DNA of 64,000 bases. Source: Ustilago trichophora (lineage: Eukaryota; Basidiomycota; Ustilaginomycetes; Ustilaginales; Ustilaginaceae). Location: the NCBI GenBank assembly GCA_900323505.1, contig OOIN01000022.1, positions 620,001 to 684,000 on the forward strand, in the 5' to 3' direction. The notes below the pieces were generated by a model. The model was given only the letters and a program-made list of their open reading frames with translations. It had not been told where the DNA came from and did no database searches. The position numbers and the translations under genes were made by a program. Within the stretch, counting starts at the first letter, position 1; each line of letters begins with the position of its first letter. Below are positions 51,768 through 64,000 of this stretch, in pieces.

Positions 51768-52980
51768 AGGAGAAGGACAAGGCAACAAGTAGAGATCAAG
51801 ATCCGCCACCGCTGTATTGTATCCATTCACACCACACCACCTGCGCAGAGAAGCCCAAATTTGGCCACTTGACAGGGCTGCCTTGACGCAATTATGATAC
51901 CCAACCATGCTCCCCGAACAAAAGATCAAATTCGGTCTGCGAGCGCCAGCTGAACCACTAAGTTACGGCAAATCGGTTTGGTAACTCGGCCAAGCTCAGT
52001 GGTTCGATTGACGATTTTGAGGACTGGTTCACCTTTGGCAGGTGGCAGGATTCAAATCCGACTTCGGATTTAGTTGCTTGTGTCGGACTTGTGCATATGA
52101 GAGTGTCTTTTGCTAAATTTCGACAACGAGCTGAACAAGCTCCTTGTTGACAATGTTTGACGCTCTTTACCAAAGCGGCCGTTTCTCCCATACAGCTCTG
52201 GTATATACACCAAATTTCAAAAAAGCCTTTGGATCCTCTTCAGAGACACAAAAAGATGTCAGCTGCGACCCGCAAAAAGCGACCGTAAATTACTCATCAA
52301 GGTTTACTGCATGAAGCGCTGAAATCATTTCGCCCAAGGGTGTCAGGAATGACAGGAAAAAATGCAGCGGTTGAAGAGCAAAATTCCTCTCGATCAAAGA
52401 GATGAATTCAATATTGCGGACCTTTCCGCAAGCATCTGTGACCAAACGTTGTGTCCCTTCGGTGCAAGTCCATGTCCGAGCCATCGGAAACGGAAACGGA
52501 AACGAGAACAAGAACGACAAGTTTCCAAAAAAGGGAACTCTCCGAATCGTCGAGAAATGGACCGGTCAACGTTCAAGTTCAACGGTCATCTGTCTTTGTC
52601 ACCTCGCTCTCCAAAACCGGCGAATGCTCTGTTGTCGTCTCTGGTTGAATCTCGAGAATAGCAGCTGCTCCTTGATTTTTGATTTTACTTTTTGTATATT
52701 TCTGCATGTATGTACAAACACTGTCTTTTAGCAGCTTGGAATTTTTCCCCAAGCTGTCCGATGATTATGCCACTTTGATGGTAATGCGGGGGATAGCACC
52801 AAGCATGTCGCCATGAGTTATTGGGAACATTGGCGAGGGCTGAGCAAGCCACGTCGAACAACCGGGGATTTGTAGCAAAAACAAAACGAAACAAATCCTA
52901 CGATCGAGAAAGACCAACCGAATCCTTTATGAATAGAGCAAGTCTAGGCTACAAATGAGGTCCGGGCAAGATTTGTTGTT

Positions 52981-52994
52981 GTACTGTACTGTAC
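52981..52994. repeat. TACTG palindromic repeat
   Basis: GTACTGTACTGTAC, two tandem units. Confidence 0.85.
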
Positions 52995-53449
52995 CAATCG
53001 AAATCTTTTTGATTCGAGGCTAGAGCGGAGTCTGGAAGGAGCGGACCGGTGAGCCTGCTTCCCCCACGTTGAGGTGCAGCCGAGCGGGAAGGGGGAAGGG
53101 ATCAAGGGCTGGACGAGATTCTTGACCTGCGGTCGGGTCTGAAGATTTGACATGCGGTATGTGCGGTTCGAAGTGGCAAGAGCGGTCAAGTTTTGAAGCG
53201 ATTCAACTGTCGATTTGCCACGGCAACAGCCGTTGGACAATGTGCCAGATCGGCGAGAAAAGCGGAACTCTCGATGCGAGACGAAAAGAGAGAGAGAGCA
53301 AATGAAATGCCCATCTGTCAAAGACGAGCTTCTGTGGAACGGTCAAATTCAGAGCCGAGGGTAGTGCCAAGACCATCTGAGAATGAAATCGACAGGGTTG
53401 CAAAGTGGGCGTGGTTTGGTTGGACAGTAAACTCCTGTCGATTTGTGCA

Positions 53450-53466
53450 TACTGTACTGTATAGTA
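53450..53466. repeat. TACTG palindromic repeat
   Basis: TACTGTACTGTATAGTA, two tandem units with an inverted end. Confidence 0.85.
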
Positions 53467-54448
53467 GTTGCCCCACAAAGAAATAAAAACAATAATAAAA
53501 TAAATTTTGCTGCATTTTTGAGAAACAAGAGAGTTATAGTACATTCTTGTAACTAGACCGACCTCTCTCCGTCGCCTCGACTTGACCGGTCATCTTTCTC
53601 CCGCTTCTCCCCCAGGTCAGATGTGACCAGTAGTCGAGCGCTCTCGTCGGTCTTGAGCCACAGACATTATGCAGGGTTCTTTTGCCAAGACTCCGGGGCG
53701 GCTGCATGCGCTGCGACCGTGCAGAAACGCAAAAGAATCGAGGGTTGGTCCAATTTTCTCCGTTCTGTCATACTCTGCAACGCTTGACCACCCCATCTCT
53801 CTCCCTCGTCATCTGAACACCACACTCCATACATTCAAGCCCACCTTTTTTTTTTGTATAGAGAAAAACGCTGCACCCTTACTGCAAAGCTGATAGCGAG
53901 GCGTTTTTGAGCGGAGAGAATCGATGCGATCCGGATGATTCCGATAGTAACAAAGTGGTGCTGTAATGCGGGTCAACCTTGCTTGACATGTAGCAAGTCG
54001 GTACAGTACAGAGGTTCAAACACTGGACCAATGGTATCGTGGGCATTTGTGTGCTTACTGCGCAACCTACTGTACGTCTTGTTGGTCTCAATCGCTGATT
54101 CGCCGCTCTGCGACATGTTGGCTTTAGGCTGCAGGAACATTGACTAAATTTACAAACCGCAAGCCATGCGACCAAGGCTCTCTTGTTGGCCGTTGACCCA
54201 TTGCCAGTGGGCCTCGACAAGAGTGTATGAGCTTCAACCAATCATGTGGGGCTCCACCTGAACCTTCTCGATACCCCGAGTTGGGCCCCGCCAAGACAAG
54301 AGAAAAAGGTTAAATACATGGTGACATGCTCTTCATCCCTCTTTGTTTTTTCGATCCAAGACACGACTCCCCGCCTTTGCCTCTCTCCTCACCCATCGCT
54401 TTCTCTCGCTCTATCTTTCGCTCTCACACTTCAAGACAAGAGACAATA

Positions 54449-56101
54449 ATGTTGCTTTCTCATCTGCGAGACACGCCCATCGAGGCGCGTGGTTGGCGTC
54501 TCTGGTTCTGTGCTTGGGCTGTTGGTGCACTTGGTATCTCTCGTGGTCTGGACGAAGGTATCATCTCTGGTGTTCTTAAACAGCATAGCTTTATCAAGAC
54601 GTTTGGATTTGATGACAACTCGCCGCAGGAGGCCACCATCGCCTCGCAGCTTCAGCTTGGCTCGGTTGCGGGTTCGGCGATTGCTTTCTTCCTCTGCGAC
54701 CGTATCGGTCGTCTGCGCACCTCTATGCTCGCCTGTTTGCTTTGGATCTTTGGTACCGCCATCTGGATGACCTCTGCCGGTATTCACGGCACCCAATTTC
54801 CCGGAAATTACACTCAGCTTCTTGCAGGCCGCTTCATTGCTGGACTTGGCGTTGGATTTACTCCAGTTGTCGCTCCAGTTTACCTTGCCGAAATCGCTCC
54901 CAAGGCGATTCGTGGTCTTTGTGTTTGTATCTTCTCTGGCTCGGTCTATATTGGTATTCTCTTGGGTTACTCGTCCAATTTGGGTACCTCGATCAATTTT
55001 ACCGACGCAAGACAATGGACGATCCCCGCCAGTATCAACTTTATCTTTGCCGGTCTCATCTTTATCGCCTGCTGCTTCGCCAAGGAATCGCCTCGATGGC
55101 TCATCAAGCAAGGACGATACGAGGAGGGTCGCAAGGTGCTCAGCTACTTGCGTAACTTGGACCAAGATCACCCCTTTGTTGTCAACGAGGTCGAGGTCAT
55201 GGAGCAGCAGATCCACGCCGAGAAGCAGGCTCTCGAGGGCCTCAACTTTTTCCAGATTCTCAAGAAGCTCGTCACCAACAAGAACAACCAGTACATTCTC
55301 TTCCTTGGTCTCGGTATTCAGGTTCTCGGTCAGATGAGCGGTGGTGGTGTTTACACCATTTTCGCACCCAAGATCTTTGGTCTGCTCGGCGTTCCGGGAG
55401 GACAAAAGACCAAGCTATTCACCACTGTCATCTTTGGTGTCGTCAAGCTGCTCTCGTCTCTTGCTGCTGCGTTTTTCTTGGTCGACCTGCTCGGACGAAA
55501 GACGGCCGTGACGACAGGTCTGTTGCTGCAGAGTATCTGCTCGCTCTACCTTGCTCTTTTCCTCAAGTTCACCGTTGGTGTTACCAAGGCCAACGAGACT
55601 CACTCGGACAAGGCGGCGGCGACGGGTGCCATCTTCTTCTTCTATCTCTCTGGTCTCGCCTGGGCCATCGGTGTCAACTCGGTGCAGTACCTCACTCAGA
55701 CCGAGATGTTTGACATTACCGTCCGTGCGCTTGGTGTTGCCGTTGTTTCGCTGGTGCACTTTGCCATGCAGTACGCTGCCACTCGTACACTCAACCCCAT
55801 GCTTCGCGAGTGGGGAAACTTTGGCACTTTCCTCTTCTACGCCATGGTGGCACTTCTCGGTTGCATCTTTGTCTTTTTCTTCATGCCCGAAACCGCCGGT
55901 ATGCAGCTCGAGGATATCCACAAGCTCTTTGAGAAGCCTTGGTACAAGATCGGCATGTCGGCTCACCGACCTGTTAACAGGCAGAAGAAGAGCTCGGATG
56001 CTGGGCTCGCAGACGAGTCGCAGGACGGCGAATTGGCTTACTCTAACCAGCTTGGCCAGAAAAAGTCAATCGAGGATGAGGAAGACGAGAAGAAGCACTA
56101 A
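54449..56101 (+). CDS. MFS sugar transporter (sugar porter family)
   Basis: A plasma-membrane sugar porter of 550 residues with twelve predicted membrane segments. Family motifs in order: GLDEGIISGVL after the first helix, the DRIGRLRTSM loop, the R-GLGVGFTPVVAPVYLAEIAPKAIRG block (sugar-porter motif after helix 4, with PVYLAEIAPK), KESPRWLIKQGR before the central loop, LGRKTAV, and PETAGMQLEDI after helix 12 (the usual PETKG has Ala for Lys). The C-terminal tail is acidic and Lys-rich (EDEEDEKKH). The frame is open upstream, but the first ATG is 54449. No intron. The substrate (hexose, pentose, quinate or polyol) cannot be read from sequence. AATAAA-like signals follow at about 56149-56175. 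Confidence 0.9.
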   Translation: MLLSHLRDTPIEARGWRLWFCAWAVGALGISRGLDEGIISGVLKQHSFIKTFGFDDNSPQEATIASQLQLGSVAGSAIAFFLCDRIGRLRTSMLACLLWIFGTAIWMTSAGIHGTQFPGNYTQLLAGRFIAGLGVGFTPVVAPVYLAEIAPKAIRGLCVCIFSGSVYIGILLGYSSNLGTSINFTDARQWTIPASINFIFAGLIFIACCFAKESPRWLIKQGRYEEGRKVLSYLRNLDQDHPFVVNEVEVMEQQIHAEKQALEGLNFFQILKKLVTNKNNQYILFLGLGIQVLGQMSGGGVYTIFAPKIFGLLGVPGGQKTKLFTTVIFGVVKLLSSLAAAFFLVDLLGRKTAVTTGLLLQSICSLYLALFLKFTVGVTKANETHSDKAAATGAIFFFYLSGLAWAIGVNSVQYLTQTEMFDITVRALGVAVVSLVHFAMQYAATRTLNPMLREWGNFGTFLFYAMVALLGCIFVFFFMPETAGMQLEDIHKLFEKPWYKIGMSAHRPVNRQKKSSDAGLADESQDGELAYSNQLGQKKSIEDEEDEKKH

Positions 56102-56548
56102 GGCGTCCTCGTTTAGAATATCATGTCTTTATATATAGTCTGCCTCTGGAATAAAATTTAAAAAAATAAAAATAAAAAATGATAAAGTGTGTCGGCCGAA
56201 TGTATTCGACACCTCGAGCTGAGTCAAATTGAAAATGCGCTGTCACTCTGTTCCTCGTTGCCATCCTACCACCGCCACCCTCATTGCCATCTCATCAACT
56301 GTACAGCATCTTGCTGTTGATCCATCCACTAGTGCACATGTCTCGAGTAAGGTTGTGACCACGTAAGAGTAAGAGGCTTCTAAAAAGGCCAGACGCAACG
56401 CGCACATGCTTCGCCAGTCAGAAACTCGGCAGCCTGCGTGAATCTGCTTGTTCAATCTTCTCCATCAGCATTGCCCAAGCAACCCTGCTTCTTTCATCTA
56501 GCTAGCTACAATAATCGTACCTAATCTGTCGACACGTCTCCGTCCATC
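56102..56548. other. Intergenic, transporter 3' side and SSL2 promoter
   Basis: 447 bp with no gene. A/T-rich polyadenylation-like tract at about 56149-56180. Confidence 0.5.
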
Positions 56549-59377
56549 ATGTCTGAAGGCTCTCGACCCCGATTGACCGTCAAATTGCGACCCAACTCGA
56601 ACGCAGCTAGTGCTGCTACTTCGGCGGCAGCCTCGCGAGCTCAGAGCTCTCGCAGCGCATCCGCAAGCTATCGCCATGATGATGATGATGGGGAGGAGGA
56701 GGAGGATGGAGAGCAGGCTTTTGCCCTAGATGACGGCTTCGTCTCGGAGGACTCCGGTGATGACTATGGCAGCACCAGCAGCAACAAGAGGCGAGACAAG
56801 CCGGCGGCGGTATCCAAGAAACCAAAACCCAACGATGCTTCTCGTTCGGCTCCAACAAACGCAATCGCCCGCCAACATCCCTTGTCTGGCGCTGCACCAC
56901 GCTTCAACGGCCCTGCCATGGACCAAGACGACGAGCAAGCACGTTATGAATCTGGAGAGCTCCGCTTCCACACTCGCGATTTTACCAAAATGCCGCTCAA
57001 GCTCGACCATGCAAGTCGTCCGCTTTGGATCTCTCCAGACGACGGTCACATCATTCTCGAAGGCTTCAGTCCACTTGCAGAGCAGGCACAGGACTTTCTG
57101 ATTGCAATCGCCGAACCCGTCAGTCGACCCGCTTACATCCACGAATACAAGCTCACTCCATACTCGCTCTACGCCGCCGTCTCAGTCGGCTTGCAGCCCA
57201 ACGATATCATCGAGGTGCTCAATCGCCTTTCCAAGGTGCCAGTCCCTGATGCAGTGCTCGACTTTATCCGCGAATACACCGCCAGTTTCGGCAAGATCAA
57301 GCTCGTGCTCAAGCAGAACAAGTACTTTGTCGAAAGCGCACATCCAGAGATCCTGCAGACGCTGCTTCGAGACAGTATCATTGGCGCTGCTCGGGTTCGC
57401 GAGGATCCGAACGCTGCAAAGTCGGGACGCATGGAGGTTTTGGGAAAGACACAGGCACCCACTCGCGGTGATCTTGTGATTCCAGGAACCGAAAGCGCAG
57501 CTAGGAAGGCTAGACAGGCTGCTGCGGCTGCGGCTGCGGCTGCGGCTGCGGGTCAGGCACCTGGTGTCGCCAATGCAGGACGCTCGGCGCCAGGTACCAG
57601 CAACGGTGCAGGTGCCTCTGGACCTCCGCCCGAGAATCCAGAAGCCGCACGCAGGGAAGACGAGGCCGATCTCTTCTCTGCCATCATCGGAGTCGATGAG
57701 GCGGACGAGCTGGACGAGGACGATACAGTACACAGCTTTGAGATCGCCGAAGAGTACATTGAGCAAGTCAAGAAGCGCTGCAACGAGATTGGCTACCCCA
57801 TGCTGGAAGAGTACGACTTCCGCAACGACCAGCTGAATGCCGATCTTGAGATTGATCTCAAGCCCATCACCCACATTCGACCGTATCAAGAAAAGAGTCT
57901 GGCCAAGATGTTTGGTAATGGTCGTGCCAGGAGTGGCATCATTGTGCTGCCATGCGGTGCAGGTAAGACGCTCGTCGGCATCACTGCCGCCTGCACGATC
58001 AAGAAGAGTTGCCTCGTGCTTTGCACGAGCAGTGTCAGCGTCATGCAGTGGAGACAGCAATTCCTGCAGTGGAGCAACATCCAAGACAACCAGATCAGCG
58101 TCTTCACCGCAGATCAAAAGGAAAAGTTTTCGGGCGCATCCGGTATCGTCGTGTCCACCTATTCGATGGTGGCCAACACGGGCAAGCGCTCGCACACGTC
58201 GCAAAAGATGATGAACTTTCTCGAGAGTAGAGAGTGGGGATTCATTCTGCTCGACGAGGTGCACGTCGTGCCTGCGAGCATGTTCCGACGAGTCCTGACC
58301 AAGATCAAGGCGCACTCAAAGCTCGGATTGACCGCGACGCTGGTGCGTGAAGATGAAAAGATTGACGAGCTCAACTTCCTCGTCGGACCCAAGCTGTACG
58401 AGGCCAACTGGATGGATTTGGCTGCCAAGGGACACATTGCAACTGTACAGTGTGCCGAGGTGTGGTGTCCCATGACGCCCGAGTTCTACCGCGAGTATCT
58501 GCGAGAGAAGAGCAGAAAGAAGATGCTGCTCTACTGCATGAATCCGAACAAGTTCCAGGCGTGCCAGTTCCTTATCGACTATCACGAGAATCGAGGCGAT
58601 AAGATCATCGTCTTTTCCGACAACGTATACGCACTCGAGGCGTATGCGTTCAAGCTCAAGAAGCCCTTCATCCACGGTGGTACAGCCCATCTGGAACGCA
58701 TGCGGATCTTGCAAAACTTCCAGCACAATCCGCTCGTCAACACCATCTTCCTCTCCAAAGTCGGTGATACGTCGATCGATCTTCCCGAAGCCACCTGTCT
58801 GATCCAGATCTCGTCGCATTTCGGATCACGAAGGCAAGAAGCGCAGCGTCTGGGTCGCATTCTTCGTGCCAAGCGAAGAAACGATGAAGGATTCAACGCT
58901 TTCTTTTACAGTCTTGTCAGCAAGGATACCGCCGAGATGTTCTACTCGACCAAACGACAGCAATTCCTCATCGATCAAGGATACGCCTTTCGTGTCATCA
59001 CACATTTGGTGGGGATGCAAGACATGCCCGGCTTGGTTTACAAGAGTCAAGCAGAGCAGATTGAACTGCTACAAAGCGTCCTCATCGCCAACGAATCGGA
59101 TGCGGATCTTGGCTCCGATCTGGCGGGTACAGAGTTTGGTGGAGCACGAAGAATGGGTGCGAGCAGTGGAGGAGGAGGAGGGGGGGGCGCATCGATCAAC
59201 GCAGGTGTGGCAAAGGCAGCTAGAACAACCGGTTCCTTGAACGCTCTCAGCGGTGCACAGCACATGTCGTACATCGAACGCAACAGATCGGTCAATAAGT
59301 CGCTCAACAAGGAGCAAGGAAGACATAAGATGTTTCAGAAACGTGCGGATAAAGCAAAGCGGAAAAATTTGGACGAC

Positions 59378-59380
<3 letters not shown>
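56549..59380 (+). CDS. SSL2: TFIIH DNA translocase/helicase SSL2 (XPB, RAD25)
   Basis: SSL2 is the 3'-5' ATP-dependent translocase of TFIIH, acting in promoter opening and nucleotide excision repair. The protein has 943 residues, no intron. Residues 1-120 are acidic and disordered. The XPB N-terminal domain has [20 protein letters not shown] (about 150-170), followed by an Ala repeat region (about 325-340). Helicase motifs: I LPCGAGKT (about 468-475), II DEVH (about 569), [13 protein letters not shown] (also the RED motif area), and in domain 2 [25 protein letters not shown] and [13 protein letters not shown]. The ThM-like [16 protein letters not shown] region is present. The C-terminus is Gly- then Lys-rich. 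All catalytic motifs are intact. Its stop is followed two bases later by a (CT)38 tract. Confidence 0.97.

Positions 59381-59382
<2 letters not shown>

Positions 59383-59458
<76 letters not shown>
59383..59458 (+). repeat. (CT)38 microsatellite
   Basis: Uninterrupted CT run of 76 bases starting two bases after the SSL2 stop, so probably in its 3' UTR; purine-rich on the other strand. Confidence 0.96.
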
Positions 59459-59462
<4 letters not shown>

Positions 59463-59473
59463 TTTTTGCAATT

Positions 59474-61108
59474 TATACCTTGATTTGCTGCAATGTTTGA
59501 TAGACTTTTCACAACAAGAAGAAATAGAAAATTTCCAGTATTGTGCTGTGGGTCTATGGAATGTACATTGCTGTACAGTATGATGCTTTGTGAATGGTGT
59601 GCACAATTGTTTTATTGATCAAGAGATGGAAGAGTTTATAAACAGTAACTTATACAGTAAGTTAGTGTTGATGTTTACATTTGGCTATTGTTCAGGGTTT
59701 GATGCTTGTTGTTTGGATTCTTTTCACAACAACAACAACACAAAAAAAATTTCCAGTATTGTGCTGTGGGTCTATGGAATGTACATTATTGTATGATGTG
59801 TGAACGATATTTTGTGGGCGCTTTTTTGTTTATTGATCAAGAGATGGAAGAGTTTATAAACAGTATATACTAAGTTAGTGTTGATGTTTACATTTGGCTA
59901 TTGTTCAGGGTTTGATGTTTGTTGTTTGGATTCTTTTCACAACAAGAAGAAATAAAAATTTCCAGTATTGTGCTGTGGGTCTATGGAATGTACATTGCTG
60001 TACAGTATGATGCTTTGTGAACGGTGTGAACAATTTTTTTATTGATCAAGAGATGGAAGAGCTTATACTGTATACCTTGATTTGCTGCAATGTTTGATAG
60101 ACTTTTCACAACAAGAAGAAATAGAAATTTAGTGTTGGCTGTGGGTCTATGGAATGTACATTATTGTATGATGTGTGAATGATATTTTGTGGGCGCTTTT
60201 TTGTTTATTGATTGAGAGATGGAAGAGCTTATAAACAGTAGAAAGTAAGTTAGTCTTGATGTTTACATTTGGCTATTGTTCAGGGTTTGATGTTTGTTGT
60301 TTGGATTCTTTTCACAACAACCAGAAGAAATAAAAATTTCCAGTATTGTGCTGTGGGTTTATGGAATGTACATTGCTGTACAGTTTGATGTTTTGTGAAT
60401 GGTGTGCACAATTGTTTTATTGATCAAGAGATGGAAGAGTTTATAAACAGTAACTTATACAGTAAGTTAGTGTTGATGTTTACATTTGGCTATTGTTCAG
60501 GGTTTGATGCTTGTTGTTTGGATTCTTTTCACAACAACAACAACACGAAAAAAATTTAGCATTGTGCTGTGGGTTTATGGAATGTACATTGCTGTACAGT
60601 GTGATGTTTTGTGAATGGTGTGAACGATTGTTTTATTGATCAAGAGATGGAAGAGTTTATAAACAGTAACTTATACAGTAAGTTAGTGTTGATGTTTACA
60701 TTTGGCTATTGTTCAGGGTTTGATGCTTGTTGTTTGGATTCTTTTCACAACAACAACAACACAAAGAAAATTTCCAGTATTGTGCTGTGGGTCTATGGAA
60801 TGTACATTGCTGTACAGTATGATGTTTTGTGAACGGTGTGAACAATATTTTGTAGGTGCTTTTTTGTATACCTTGATTTGCTGCAATGTTTGATAGACTT
60901 TTCACAACAAGAAGAAGTAAAAATTTCCAGTATTGTGCTGTGGGTCTATGGAATGTACATTGCTGTACAGTATGATGTTTTGTGAACGGTGTGAACAATT
61001 GTTTTTATTGATCAAGAGATGGAAGAGTTTATAAACAGTAGAAAGTAAGTTGGTCTTGATGTTTACATTTGGCTATTGTTCAGGGTTTGATGTTTGTTGT
61101 TTGGATTC
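59474..61108. repeat. Satellite-like tandem array, about 8 diverged copies of a 150-218 bp unit
   Basis: The block containing CTGTGGGTCTATGGAATG (third and seventh copy differ slightly) begins near 59543, 59761, 59970, 60137, 60349, 60564, 60782 and 60934, so spacings are about 218, 209, 167, 212, 215, 218 and 152. Other parts recur in the same order: GATCAAGAGATGGAAGAG, TTATAAACAGTA, TTGATGTTTACATTTGG, TGTTTGGATTCTTTTCACAA. Some copies carry an alternative segment (ACCTTGATTTGCTGCAATG). The array is A/T-rich compared with its surroundings. Units contain an inverted repeat TAACTTA/TAAGTTA and a CTGTACAGT palindrome. Confidence 0.9.
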
Positions 61109-61418
61109 ACTTGTCCAGGAGTGTTGCCATATAGTGTGTGAATTATATAACACTTTGCAAGACTGTGTGAAGCCAAGCCAAGGTTTGCATGAGAGGGATC
61201 AAGTGGAAGCAGTCAGATGCAAAGTGTGAGGTTAGCGATGATGATAAACTGTGGGATGCCAGTGTGTGATGGGGCAATCTGACTGGTGGTCTATTGATGC
61301 TTTTGTCAAGTGCACAGGCACAGATGAGATGAGCAAGGTAGTGAAATGGTGATATTACAAGAAAGGGGAGTGATCATCAGCCAAGTGTGTCTCACTTGGT
61401 GCAGCGAAGGAGGTTCGA
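61109..61418. other. Spacer between the two repeat blocks
   Basis: 310 bp without gene. A short hairpin CCAAGTG...CACTTGG lies at 61381-61399. Confidence 0.55.
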
Positions 61419-61940
61419 CTCGAGTTACAATTTACCACACAAAAAAACAGACCTAGCCCACTCTAGCAGACCCGTTGCTCACAATCATGCAAAAGTACTA
61501 CCATCACAACTCAGAAGAAGTGCAACAAACACATGATTTATATCACATGTTACGGTAAAGAACAGCAGACAATTCATTCCACGCAGAAAGAGGGTATAAA
61601 GGTTGAACCAGAGTCAACCAAGCGAGAAAACAAGATCAACTCGAGTTACAATTTACCACACAAAAACATACCCAACCCACTCCAGCAACCCCGTTGCTCA
61701 CAACCATGCCAAGTTACTACCATCAGAACTTGGAACTCAACTTCAAAGTTTTTGAGAAAACGCACAACTAATACTTGAATTACGTTATGGTAAAGAACAG
61801 CGAACAATTTATTTCACGTAGAAAGAGGGTATAAAGGTTGAACCAGAGTCGACCAAAAACAAGAAAAGGTGGCGAGGAAACGAGATCGACGACTCGAGTT
61901 ACAATTTACCGCAAAAAAAAAAACAGACCCCATCCCACTC
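61419..61940. repeat. Direct repeats, two and a half copies of a 221-253 bp unit
   Basis: CTCGAGTTACAATTTACC starts at 61419, 61640 and 61893. Copies one and two share further blocks in order: CCGTTGCTCACAA, GGTAAAGAACAGC, AGAAAGAGGGTATAAAGGTT and AACCAGAGTC. The third copy is cut after about 50 bp. Copies differ at many positions, so the duplication is old. Confidence 0.88.
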
Positions 61941-62543
61941 CAGCAGACCAGAGATAAAGGAACCCAACTTTTTCTAGATAGAAAGGCCCAAAGAAGAATA
62001 TAAAAAAAAAAAAAAGCCTTTACGTGCATCAACCAAGATGCGAATGTCTGCCAACGAATAGGACCCGTACTACTTTGCGATGGAAAGGGAAACAAAGGGG
62101 GGAAAAAACTTATTGCTTGCATGGTATCTTGATGGATGATGAAATTCGAAAACTCTCTAAAAGTGATGCAAAGGTGGTGGATGCAGATTATCGGAACCAA
62201 TTGAAGAACCACTCGTAGAGGAAACCATGCAAATTAAATTGTGTTGAGGAAAAGGGTAACGCATCCAAGCAGCAAAGCACCAAACCTCACGAGGTTCACG
62301 AGGTTGGCGTATCACTGCAAGTCAGCTTAGAGTCGAAATGGAAAGGTTGAGGAGACGAGAAAAATTGTCCGCTATGCTTTTGAAATGGATGACGATGATT
62401 GTGCGTTGAGAAGCGGCCAAGGTTGGGAATCGGACGGCCGAACGAGAGCGAGAAACCGGAACATGACTCGATGTATTGCCTAGGACAGGGTCGGAGAACA
62501 TTGACATCAACAGAGTCGCGTTGGGGAGGGGTGGTGAAGACGA
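61941..62543. other. DED1 3' flank
   Basis: About 600 bp on the 3' side of the DED1 gene; A-runs at 61914-61923 and 62000-62013. No gene recognised. Confidence 0.5.

Positions 62544-64000
<1,457 letters not shown>

Larger units (their letters stand above)
51768..54448. other. Intergenic region, 2.7 kb, with palindromes
   Basis: No gene recognised on either strand. TACTG/GTACAG motifs at 52981-52994, 53450-53466, 54001-54011 and 54069-54076. The last 150 bp are C/T-rich, the leader of the transporter gene. Confidence 0.55.

Noticed and set aside
52035..52065. tRNA-like T-arm (GGATTCAAATCC)
   Set aside because: No matching acceptor, D-arm or anticodon stem can be folded around it on either strand.
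59590..59796. Small protein gene inside the satellite array
   Set aside because: Other array copies break the frame and the similarity is at DNA level over the whole unit, so I do not call a gene.
59474..61108. CRISPR-like array
   Set aside because: Units are long, diverged and lack constant short repeats with unique spacers; the host is a eukaryote.

Overview
This 64 kb window is nuclear DNA of a fungus, most likely a basidiomycete smut (Ustilaginales or a close relative). That is inferred from gene content and style: about 52 % GC by eye, mostly intronless long genes, a few short GTAAGT...AG introns, serine- and alanine-rich low-complexity tails, and fungal-type enzymes. The species cannot be fixed from sequence reading alone.

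Layout. 0-6.5 kb: 3' part of GMP synthase (GUA1), mitochondrial IF3, the checkpoint WD40 protein BUB3, and a fungal cystathionine gamma-synthase (STR2 type). 6.8-18.6 kb: NBP35 (cytosolic Fe-S assembly), PCF11 (mRNA 3'-end formation), a GRE2-like reductase, a 2H phosphoesterase, a spliced D-2-hydroxyacid dehydrogenase and a mitochondrial dicarboxylate carrier. 19-25.3 kb: CDC16/APC6, a MIM1-like mitochondrial outer-membrane import protein and a secreted GH15 glucoamylase. 27.07-33.09 kb: a complete Ty1/Copia LTR retrotransposon. 34-43 kb: an epoxide-hydrolase-like protein ending in SKL, a UBL3-type prenylated ubiquitin-like protein and MAK11. 43.4-51.8 kb: a 2280-residue RA-PH scaffold protein followed by the GTPase RHO3. 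54.4-59.4 kb: a sugar transporter and the TFIIH helicase SSL2/XPB. 59.4-62.5 kb: repeat-rich DNA (CT tract, satellite-like array, a second set of direct repeats). 62.5 kb to the end: the C-terminal part of the DEAD-box helicase DED1.

Most genes are housekeeping genes with no operon-like logic; neighbours share divergent promoters (IF3/BUB3, STR2/NBP35, 2H phosphoesterase/hydroxyacid dehydrogenase, CDC16/MIM1) or convergent 3' ends. The accessory content is the Copia element and the 59-62 kb repeats.

The most interesting region is the Copia element. Its 212-bp LTRs look identical, it has a perfect 5-bp target duplication (CGTCC), and its primer-binding site matches the anticodon arm of initiator tRNA-Met (a half-tRNA primer), not the tRNA 3' end. 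Between RNase H and the polypurine tract lies an extra gene for a small acidic protein with a Zn2Cys6-like double cysteine cluster and a coiled-coil tail. That gene is interrupted by an in-frame TGA, after which the frame stays open for 69 codons. A second genome-scale signal is a family of short palindromic TACTGTAC/GTACAGTA repeats that recur mainly in the intergenic gaps.
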